A DNA stretch of 5,167 nt, from contig CAMWLH010000186.1 of assembly GCA_947175045.1 (NCBI GenBank), positions 1-5,167 of the forward strand, in the 5' to 3' direction. The DNA comes from an uncultured Clostridia bacterium. Its GTDB lineage: Bacteria > Bacillota > Clostridia > Oscillospirales > Ruminococcaceae. Shown here piece after piece: positions 1-5,167 of the stretch (positions are counted from its first letter, which is position 1; every line of letters starts with the position of its first letter). The notes beneath the pieces were generated by a model that worked only from the letters and a program-made list of their open reading frames with translations, made no database searches and was not told the origin of the DNA. The translations under genes were made by a program, and so were the position numbers.

Positions 1-1
1 G

Positions 2-1258
2 AACAAAACCAACGCCAGGGTAAAAAAGAAGGTCTGGGATCCGCTTGCAACGTGGTGGCGCAGGAATAATTATATGTCGGAAATTACCTCCGATTTCGGG
101 GCGGCAAAGGATATCAGAATGTTCGGGCTGAGCGAATGGCTGACGGAAAAATTCCGCAATGAGAAAAAGGCGCGCCTTGACGCTCAGAAAATGAACGCGA
201 AGATATGGATACACACGTCAAATTTCACCAATTTCTGCTTTTCGCTTTCGCAGGGACTGGTGTACGCGTGGCTGCTGTATATGACGGTCAAGGGCGAGAT
301 AACGCTTGGCAATTTCAGCCTCTATCTTGCGTCCTCCACCACGTTTTATAATTATGTCCGCCAGATAATGGACAACACTGCCGAGCTTATGGCGCGCAGC
401 CGCGAGGTGGACGACTGGCGCAGCTTCCTCGATCTTGACGGCGGAGATCCCGACGAGGGCGATACCGTTCCCGAAATGTCCGGCTACGAGTTTGAATTCC
501 GCAACGTTTCGTTCAAGTACCCCAAGGCGGAGAAATACGCTCTCAAAAATCTGAACCTGACTTTAAGAGCAGGGGAGCGCCTGGCGGTAGTGGGACTTAA
601 CGGCGCGGGAAAGTCTACCTTTATAAAGCTGCTGCTGCGGCTGTATGAGCCGACGGAGGGCGAGATATTCCTGAATGGCGTAAACATTAAGGAGTACAGC
701 AAAACGAGCTATTACAGGGTGTTCGCTCCGGTTTTTCAGGACGTAAACCTGTTTGCGTTCCCGCTGGCGGAGAACGTTTCAATGCAGGCACCCGATAATA
801 CCGACAAGGAGCTTTCGGAGAAATGCCTTATCGACGCGGGTCTGGGTGAAAAGCTGGCGGAGCTGCCCAAGGGCGTTGACAGCGAGCTGCTGAAGGTTAT
901 TTACGACGACGGAACCGACCTGTCGGGCGGCGAAAAGCAGAAGCTTGCGCTTGCGAGAGCGCTTTACAAGGACGCCCCCGTGGTAGTTCTCGACGAGCCT
1001 ACGGCGGCTCTGGACGCTCTTGCGGAAAGCAAGCTGTACGGCGATTTCGATAAGCTGATAGGCGGCAAGACCGCGGTGTATATCAGTCACCGTTTAAGCT
1101 CCACCCAGTTCTGCAGCGAGGTGGCGATGTTCAAGGACGGCGAGATGGTGGAGCACGGAACTCACCGCGAGCTGCTGGATAAGGGCGGCGCCTATGCGGA
1201 GATGTTCCATATCCAGGCGCAGTATTATGTGGATAACCCCGAAGAAATAGCAACATAA
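2..1258 (+). CDS. ABC exporter, fused membrane/ATPase protein, 5' partial (first of a pair)
   Basis: The protein is half of an ABC exporter that uses ATP to move an unidentified substrate out across the cytoplasmic membrane. The frame is open from base 2, giving 418 codons in view. The ATG at 74 is internal, because upstream codons already align with the paralogue at 1397 around its residue 198. About 200 residues with the first four membrane helices are therefore missing. Numbering from base 2, the visible part has two C-terminal membrane segments (about 74-95 and 103-124) and then a complete ATPase domain: A-loop Tyr173, Walker A GLNGAGKST 198-206, Q-loop Gln246, signature LSGGE 307-311, Walker B with Asp331-Glu332, D-loop ALD 336-338 and switch His363. 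All catalytic residues are intact. The neighbouring paralogue suggests a heterodimer. The substrate (peptide, drug or lipid) cannot be read from sequence. Confidence 0.93.
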   Translation, partial: NKTNARVKKKVWDPLATWWRRNNYMSEITSDFGAAKDIRMFGLSEWLTEKFRNEKKARLDAQKMNAKIWIHTSNFTNFCFSLSQGLVYAWLLYMTVKGEITLGNFSLYLASSTTFYNYVRQIMDNTAELMARSREVDDWRSFLDLDGGDPDEGDTVPEMSGYEFEFRNVSFKYPKAEKYALKNLNLTLRAGERLAVVGLNGAGKSTFIKLLLRLYEPTEGEIFLNGVNIKEYSKTSYYRVFAPVFQDVNLFAFPLAENVSMQAPDNTDKELSEKCLIDAGLGEKLAELPKGVDSELLKVIYDDGTDLSGGEKQKLALARALYKDAPVVVLDEPTAALDALAESKLYGDFDKLIGGKTAVYISHRLSSTQFCSEVAMFKDGEMVEHGTHRELLDKGGAYAEMFHIQAQYYVDNPEEIAT

Positions 1259-1270
1259 CCCCCACGCGGG

Positions 1271-1372
1271 AATTTTCCCGAAATCCGCTGTGAAAGCGCA
1301 GCGAAGCGGAGCTTTCACAGCGGGATAGCGCAGTTTTCGGCAAAGCCGAAAACGCAGCGGTTCGGGAAAATT
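1271..1372. repeat. Composite palindrome (element 1): outer arms enclosing two hairpins
   Basis: This element fills most of the gap between the two ABC genes. The outer arms, AATTTTCCCGAA (1271-1282) and TTCGGGAAAATT (1361-1372), are perfect 12-base reverse complements. Between them lie hairpin A, with 13 perfect pairs (CCGCTGTGAAAGC 1285-1297 with GCTTTCACAGCGG 1311-1323), and hairpin B, with 9 perfect pairs and an AAA loop (1333-1341 with 1345-1353). The predicted fold is a three-way junction in RNA, or a cruciform in DNA. No U-tract follows on either strand, so it does not look like an intrinsic terminator. It could act as a processing or stabilising element in the ABC mRNA, or be a REP/MITE-like insertion. 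A similar element lies at 3292-3401. The pairing is directly visible; the role is unknown. Confidence 0.85.
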
Positions 1373-1396
1373 TAAATTAAAATAAGGAGGACGAAG

Positions 1397-3217
1397 ATGT
1401 CTAAGCAAAAAAATAAAGACAAAAAGCCCATAACCCGCGAGACCTTGAAATTCATGCTAAAGCTGGCGTGGAAAGAGAAGCCCCATTTGTTCTTTTTATA
1501 TTTTTTGGATATCGTTCTTGTGGCTTCGATGAATTTGCTCGGCGTAATCATGCCGAAGTTCATTATGGACGAGGTGGCGGCGCTGCTGGGCGGCGGCGCG
1601 GTAGAGGAGCACCTGCCCCTTGCGGCGCTGTACGCGGGGATCAGCGTGGGGCTGCTTCTTGTGCTGAATATTCTGGACAATATCAACGGTCAGCTTATGG
1701 ATATAGCCAACGAGTGGTTTGACGAATATATCGACGTGAAAATAGGCGAGCACGCCATGAAAATGGATTTTGAGCATACCGAAGACCCGGAGGCTCTGGA
1801 CGCGCTCAACAAGGCAAAAGAGGGCATGAGCTGGTACAGCGGCGGCATTCACGGAGTTCTGTTCGCGCTGGTGCAGATGCTCCGCGAGGCGGCTACCCTT
1901 ATCGGAGTTGTTGCGCTGATAGCCATGACCTGCCCGCTGCTGCTGCCGATACAGATAGTCTCGCTGATATTTATAACGATATTCAACGCGAAAAACAACA
2001 AAATCGAAATGGACAGCTTTATAAGATTGTCAAAGACCAATCGTCTTTTCAGCTATGTGCTGTATCAGCTCGCGCATTTCCAGTTCGGCAAGGATATAAG
2101 GCTTTATGAGAGCTCGGATATGATGTGCAGGAAAGCCGAGGTATATTCCGACGAGACGGTCAACGAATGGAAGGACAGGAATAAAAAGCAGCGCAAAAAC
2201 TCATGGTGCATGGATATCATAAACTCCCTGCGCGACGGCATGAGCTATTTCTACATAGGTTATATGGCGCTGACAAAGGCTATTTCGATAGGTGATTTCT
2301 CAATGTGCGTCAGCGCGGCGGGAACGTTCTACTGGAGCCTTTACAGGGTAGTAAACGGCATTCAGGAGATCAACAAAAAGTGCGCTTACGCCCACAGATA
2401 TATCGAGTTTATCGAGTATCCCGCGGCAATGCCCAAGGGCGACAAGTCCGTAAAGCAGGGGGAGCATATCATAGAGTTCGCTCATGTCAGCTTTAAATAT
2501 CCCCGCTCGGAAAATTTCGTGCTGCGCGATATCAACATCACCATAAAATCGGGCGAGCACCTGTCCATAGTGGGACTTAACGGCGCGGGAAAGACTACCT
2601 TTATTAAGCTGCTGTGCAGATTGTACGACGTTACCGAGGGTGCTATACTCATTGACGGCGTGAATATCAAGGAGTATTCCGATGAGGAGTACAGAAAGCT
2701 GTTCGCGGTGGTATTCCAGGACTTCCAGTTATTCGCGTTCAGTATGAGGGAGAACATTGCGCTGAACGGCGAAGCGGACGAGGAACGCATAAACGAGGTG
2801 CTGAAGCAGTCGGGTCTGTACGAGGACGCGCAGAAGCTGGAGCAGGGGCTTGATACCTGCCTGTTCAAGGGCTTCGACGAAAAGGGAACCGACCTCTCCG
2901 GCGGACAGCAGCAGAAGACCGCCATCAGCCGCGCTCTATACCGCAACGCTCCGATAGTTATCCTTGACGAGCCGACGGCGGCGCTCGACCCCGTAGCGGA
3001 GTATGATATCTACCGTCAATTCAATACTCTTGTGGGCGGAAAGACCGCGATATATATTTCACACAGGCTTTCAAGCTGCAAATTCTGCGACAGAATTGCG
3101 GTTTTCGCCGAGGATACCATAAAGGAGTACGGCACTCACGACGAGCTTTGCGGCAAACCCGACGGTATCTACGCTGAAATGTTCGCGGCACAGGCGCAGT
3201 ACTATTTAGAGGGATAA
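1397..3217 (+). CDS. ABC exporter, fused membrane/ATPase protein (second of a pair)
   Basis: This is a complete 606-residue exporter half-transporter, a normal length for the family. The start is fixed by AAGGAGG at 1384-1390, six bases before the ATG. A basic cytosolic N-terminus (1-30) is followed by hydrophobic segments near 31-52, 73-97, 155-176, 178-197, 277-295 and 298-320, which fit six membrane helices. The ATPase domain has A-loop Tyr368, Walker [10 protein letters not shown] 393-401, Q-loop Gln441, signature LSGGQ 500-504, Walker B with Asp524-Glu525, D-loop Leu530-Asp531 and switch His556. It is clearly paralogous to the upstream gene; both also end in a matching AEMF..QAQYY tail. 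No promoter is evident in the 138-base gap, so it is probably co-transcribed with its partner, with which it likely forms a heterodimer using both ATP sites. The cargo is unknown, and no precursor peptide or regulator gene is visible nearby. Confidence 0.95.
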   Translation: MSKQKNKDKKPITRETLKFMLKLAWKEKPHLFFLYFLDIVLVASMNLLGVIMPKFIMDEVAALLGGGAVEEHLPLAALYAGISVGLLLVLNILDNINGQLMDIANEWFDEYIDVKIGEHAMKMDFEHTEDPEALDALNKAKEGMSWYSGGIHGVLFALVQMLREAATLIGVVALIAMTCPLLLPIQIVSLIFITIFNAKNNKIEMDSFIRLSKTNRLFSYVLYQLAHFQFGKDIRLYESSDMMCRKAEVYSDETVNEWKDRNKKQRKNSWCMDIINSLRDGMSYFYIGYMALTKAISIGDFSMCVSAAGTFYWSLYRVVNGIQEINKKCAYAHRYIEFIEYPAAMPKGDKSVKQGEHIIEFAHVSFKYPRSENFVLRDINITIKSGEHLSIVGLNGAGKTTFIKLLCRLYDVTEGAILIDGVNIKEYSDEEYRKLFAVVFQDFQLFAFSMRENIALNGEADEERINEVLKQSGLYEDAQKLEQGLDTCLFKGFDEKGTDLSGGQQQKTAISRALYRNAPIVILDEPTAALDPVAEYDIYRQFNTLVGGKTAIYISHRLSSCKFCDRIAVFAEDTIKEYGTHDELCGKPDGIYAEMFAAQAQYYLEG

Positions 3218-3262
3218 ATATAAAGAGGTAAGGCGGCGCGTCTTACCTCTCAGGCTTTATAT
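3218..3262 (+). repeat. Hairpin just after the ABC operon stop codon
   Basis: AGAGGTAAG (3224-3232) pairs perfectly with CTTACCTCT (3242-3250) around a nine-base GC-rich loop. An alternative outer pairing, ATATAAAG (3218-3225) with CTTTATAT (3255-3262), can extend the structure, leaving CTCAGG unpaired on the 3' side. There is no run of Ts directly after the stem, so it is not a canonical intrinsic terminator. It may protect the 3' end of the ABC mRNA or act as a weak terminator. Only the pairing is certain. Confidence 0.6.
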
Positions 3263-3291
3263 AAAGGTTGACAAAGAGTGTATTATTTAAA

Positions 3292-3401
3292 AAATTTCAA
3301 AATTTCCGCTATGCATACTCCGCGAACTTCGTTCGCTGCGCATGCCTAGCGGAAACCGCGCAGCGTTTGCCCTTCGGCAAACGCGCGACTTTTTGAAATT
3401 T
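3292..3401. repeat. Composite palindrome (element 2): outer arms enclosing two hairpins
   Basis: The layout matches the element at 1271-1372. The outer arms, AAATTTCAAAA (3292-3302) and TTTTGAAATTT (3391-3401), are perfect 11-base reverse complements. Hairpin A pairs 3303-3316 with 3342-3355 (13 of 14 pairs, T3312 opposite C3346) and carries an apical stem GCGAAC/GTTCGC (3322-3327 with 3331-3336). Hairpin B pairs GCGTTTGCC (3363-3371) with GGCAAACGC (3376-3384) and is extended by CGC/GCG across a bulged A3362. The right outer arm abuts the first of two terminators. It is non-coding. It is best explained as a second member of a structured intergenic repeat family; its function is unknown. Confidence 0.85.
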
Positions 3402-3432
3402 CCTGCGACGACATTGCGTTGCAGGATTTTTT
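3401..3432 (+). terminator. Intrinsic terminator 1 downstream of the ABC genes
   Basis: TCCTGCGACG (3401-3410) pairs with CGTTGCAGGA (3417-3426) over ten positions, with one G-T wobble (3407/3420), around a six-base loop. Six Ts follow immediately (3427-3432). This is a standard factor-independent terminator on the + strand and should stop transcripts arriving from the ABC genes. Confidence 0.85.
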
Positions 3433-3443
3433 CAACAAACATT

Positions 3444-3470
3444 GCCCGACATTTTTCGTCGGGCTTTTTT
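3444..3470 (+). terminator. Intrinsic terminator 2, tandem with the first
   Basis: GCCCGAC (3444-3450) pairs perfectly with GTCGGGC (3458-3464) around a seven-base T-rich loop, and six Ts follow directly (3465-3470). It lies 11 bases after the first terminator's T-run and insulates the downstream lipoprotein promoter from read-through. Confidence 0.9.
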
Positions 3471-3540
3471 GACATATTGCCCAAATTAAGAAGCAAAAGG
3501 CGAAAAAAGGTTACAAATTATTACAATATTAAAAAAACTA

Positions 3541-3569
3541 TTGCTTTTTTTTCAAATGTGATGTACAAT
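3541..3569 (+). promoter_or_regulatory. Putative sigma-A promoter of the SGNH lipoprotein gene
   Basis: TTGCTT (3541-3546, three of six matches to consensus) and TACAAT (3564-3569, five of six) are separated by 17 bases, the optimal spacing for a housekeeping promoter. The DNA upstream (3501-3540) is strongly A/T-rich and could act as an UP element. Transcription would start near 3576 and give a leader of about 57 bases. The position just after two terminators and before a gene with its own ribosome binding site supports the call. The -35 box is weak. Confidence 0.55.
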
Positions 3570-3632
3570 ATATAGTGTAAAGATTTTTTAACGAGAATTA
3601 CGCTTTTTGCGTTCTATATAAGGATAATTGCC

Positions 3633-4574
3633 ATGAAAAAATATATTTGCTCCGCGCTTTCGCTCTTCATCATGTCCGTTCTTCTCTGCTCCTGTGCCAG
3701 CCGTGAGAATACCGCGGCGGTATACAGCGGCACTGTAAAGCCCTCCGTGGAGGATATCCCCATAAAATTCACCCCGCATACCAAGGAGGAGAGCGAAGTA
3801 TCGCTGCCCCTTGAAAGCGTTCCCGCCGTGACCGACGAGACCGAGACCGCCGCTGCCGAAGAAACGTCGGAAACAGCGGAAAGCGCTGATATGCCCGCTT
3901 CCGAAACCGCGGAAAGCTCCGAGCCAGAAGAGCCGCCCGAGGGTCTTGATACATTTTACATAGACGAATACGGCGCATACAAGCTCACAAGAGCGGAGCG
4001 CGAATTTGCAAACGAGTCCGTTTTTGTCGGGGACAGCATTTGCAGCGGATTCAGCGTGTATAATACGGTATACCCCGAAAATGTGCTGGCAAGGGGCTCG
4101 CTTGCGGCATGGAGCTTTTTCGACTATAAATTCTACGTCGGTGACAAAGAAGTGGATTACCCCACCGCGCTGGCTCTCACCCAACCGAAATATGTGTTCC
4201 TGTCAATGGGAATGAACGATATAAATATGTTCGACGAGGAGGAGTACTGTGAGAATTACCGCGCGGTTATCGACGCCACGCTGATATCATCAGACGCGGA
4301 GGTGTATGTCTGCGCGATATCTCCCATCGTCGCGGAAAGTATGTTTACCACCAATTACCGCATCGACTGCTTCAATGTGGCTTTGAAAGGCTATATTGAG
4401 GAAAACTATTCCGAGCGTGTGCATTTCCTTGATTTCGCCAAGCATCTTAAAGACAGCGATGACAGCCTTAAGGAGTGCTTTGACGGCGGCGACGGCATAC
4501 ATCTTTCACCCTACGCCTATTATGTGGCGCTGTGGGAAATGAACAGAAGCATGATCGCCGACGGAGTAAAATAA
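3633..4574 (+). CDS. Secreted SGNH/GDSL-hydrolase family lipoprotein
   Basis: The protein is a predicted esterase or acyl-hydrolase anchored on the outer face of the cytoplasmic membrane. The start is set by AAGGA (3620-3624), eight bases before the ATG. Residues 1-20 form a lipoprotein signal: two lysines, a hydrophobic core and lipobox LCS before Cys21, the expected lipidated residue. Residues about 67-104 are a low-complexity Glu/Thr/Ala/Ser linker, likely a disordered spacer through the wall. The catalytic domain (about 125-313) shows the SGNH blocks in order: GDS with nucleophile Ser135, Gly155 of block II, GMND with Asn195, and DGIH with Asp287 and His290. The active site therefore looks complete. 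Substrates in this superfamily include acetylated polysaccharides, peptidoglycan and lipids, and none can be chosen here. A VanW-family gene follows after 54 bases, hinting at an envelope role. Confidence 0.9.
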   Translation: MKKYICSALSLFIMSVLLCSCASRENTAAVYSGTVKPSVEDIPIKFTPHTKEESEVSLPLESVPAVTDETETAAAEETSETAESADMPASETAESSEPEEPPEGLDTFYIDEYGAYKLTRAEREFANESVFVGDSICSGFSVYNTVYPENVLARGSLAAWSFFDYKFYVGDKEVDYPTALALTQPKYVFLSMGMNDINMFDEEEYCENYRAVIDATLISSDAEVYVCAISPIVAESMFTTNYRIDCFNVALKGYIEENYSERVHFLDFAKHLKDSDDSLKECFDGGDGIHLSPYAYYVALWEMNRSMIADGVK

Positions 4575-4628
4575 ACCATAATTCCATTTGAACTTTATTT
4601 TTACAACTGAATCACTATTTAAATTATT

Positions 4629-5167
4629 ATGAAACGAAAATTATTTTGTGAAATCTCTCCGCTAACTTATAGGATATCTGTTGAAAAGAATATTTTACAG
4701 CGCAGGCTGCGCGATTTGCTTGCGCGGGAGCGTTATGCGCGTGTAAGGTCGGCGGAGCTGCTGCCCGCGCTCATCTATTCTCACAAATCGCTGATACGCC
4801 GCAGGCTCGGTAACGTGGATATGCGGCTTCAGGAAAACAAGGCGGTCAATCTGTCACTTGCCGCGCCGTTGGTCACCGGGATACTGATAAAGCCCGGAGA
4901 GATATTCTCATTCTGGAGGCTTGTGGGCAGGGACAGCAGGCGCAAGGGCTACCTTGACGGTCTGACTATTTCAAACGGGAAAGTGTCCGCGGGGACGGGC
5001 GGGGGAATGTGCCAGTTTACAAATCTGATACACTGGCTTGTGCTTCATTCCGAGCTTACTATTACGGAGCACCATCATCACGACGGATATGACCTGTTCC
5101 CCGATTTCGGGCGGCAGATACCGTTTGGCACGGGTACCTCGATAATGTACAACTACCTTGATTACCG
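4629..5167 (+). CDS. VanW-family protein, 3' partial
   Basis: The frame opens at ATG 4629 and stays open to the window end (179 codons), so the C-terminus is missing. An in-frame TAA at 4620 rules out a longer ATG/GTG/TTG start. There is no good Shine-Dalgarno sequence, which leaves start and translation level uncertain. From memory of the enterococcal VanW protein, the match is strong: QEN..NL.LAA (68-79), a G.LIKPGE.FSFWRLV block (84-99), Y.DGLT..NGK (108-118), GGGMCQ (124-129) and LH..LTI (139-145). These are followed by the family's usual His-rich HHHHDGYDLFPD (148-159) and PFGTGTS (165-171). No signal peptide or membrane helix is seen in this part. VanW occurs in some vancomycin-resistance clusters, but its biochemical role is unsettled. 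Stand-alone copies are common in clostridia, and no resistance genes are visible here, so resistance should not be inferred. Confidence 0.88.
   Translation, partial: MKRKLFCEISPLTYRISVEKNILQRRLRDLLARERYARVRSAELLPALIYSHKSLIRRRLGNVDMRLQENKAVNLSLAAPLVTGILIKPGEIFSFWRLVGRDSRRKGYLDGLTISNGKVSAGTGGGMCQFTNLIHWLVLHSELTITEHHHHDGYDLFPDFGRQIPFGTGTSIMYNYLDY

Noticed and set aside
74..76. ATG at 74 as the real start of the first ABC gene.
   Set aside because: The frame is open back to base 2 and those 24 codons align with the middle of the membrane domain of the paralogue. Starting at 74 would give a protein without its first four membrane helices and without a ribosome binding site.
1094..1408. Minus-strand open frames across the end of the first ABC gene and the intergenic palindrome.
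   Set aside because: They overlap the conserved ATPase C-terminus and continue through a self-complementary element. Palindromic GC-rich DNA readily stays open in several frames.
3268..3296. A perfect -35 box TTGACA at 3268-3273 after the ABC genes.
   Set aside because: At 16-18 bases spacing the -10 position reads only A-rich sequence (AAAAAT/AAAATT) with no TATAAT-like box. Any transcript would also run straight into two terminators with no gene before them.
3342..3575. A 77-codon + strand open frame between the ABC genes and the lipoprotein gene.
   Set aside because: It runs through the composite palindrome, both terminators and the promoter, has no ribosome binding site, and its translation resembles no known family.
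3588..4184. A 198-codon minus-strand open frame opposite the lipoprotein gene.
   Set aside because: It is the antisense shadow of a gene with a clear signal peptide and SGNH motifs. Its product has no recognisable domain.
4566..4604. A/T-only stem after the lipoprotein stop codon as a terminator.
   Set aside because: GTAAAATAAA pairs with TTTATTTTTAC only with a bulge, the stem is almost entirely A-T pairs, and no T-run follows, so it should be too weak to stop transcription.
4629..5167. Vancomycin resistance cluster.
   Set aside because: Only a VanW-family domain is present. No ligase, dehydrogenase, dipeptidase or two-component genes are visible, and VanW-like proteins are widespread outside resistance clusters.

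Overview
The window reads as ordinary chromosomal DNA from a low-to-mid GC Gram-positive anaerobe. It is most plausibly a gut clostridium of the Ruminococcus/Oscillospiraceae type. This is inferred from the paired exporter-type ABC genes, a lipoprotein with a Thr/Glu/Ala-rich linker, a stand-alone VanW-family protein and GC-rich palindromic intergenic DNA; there is no rRNA or marker gene to confirm it. All four genes lie on the + strand.

Region 1 (2-3217) holds two consecutive exporter-type ABC transporter genes, each encoding a membrane domain fused to an ATPase domain. The first has lost its 5' part at the window edge. The second is complete (606 aa) and has a strong ribosome binding site. 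Both ATPase domains carry a full set of catalytic motifs, so the two proteins most simply form a heterodimeric exporter; the substrate cannot be read from the sequence. The 138-nt gap between them is filled by a 102-nt composite palindrome with no promoter or U-tract, so the second gene is probably read through from the first.

Region 2 (3218-3632, 415 nt without a gene) holds, in order: a hairpin just after the ABC stop codon, a second composite palindrome (3292-3401), two tandem intrinsic terminators (3401-3432 and 3444-3470), an AT-rich stretch with a short tandem repeat, a plausible sigma-A promoter (3541-3569), and the leader of the next gene. The terminators and promoter together mark a clear transcription-unit boundary.

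Region 3 (3633-5167) holds a secreted SGNH/GDSL-hydrolase lipoprotein (313 aa). After a 54-nt gap comes the 5' part of a VanW-family gene that runs off the window end. No convincing terminator separates them, so they may be co-transcribed, which would suggest a cell-envelope role.

The most unusual material is non-coding. The two composite palindromes flanking the second ABC gene share one architecture: AT-rich outer arms enclosing two inner hairpins. Their stems differ in sequence yet still pair, and a shared loop core lies in opposite orientation in the two copies. They look like members of a dispersed structured repeat family. I see no evidence of a new defence or biosynthetic system in the coding genes.
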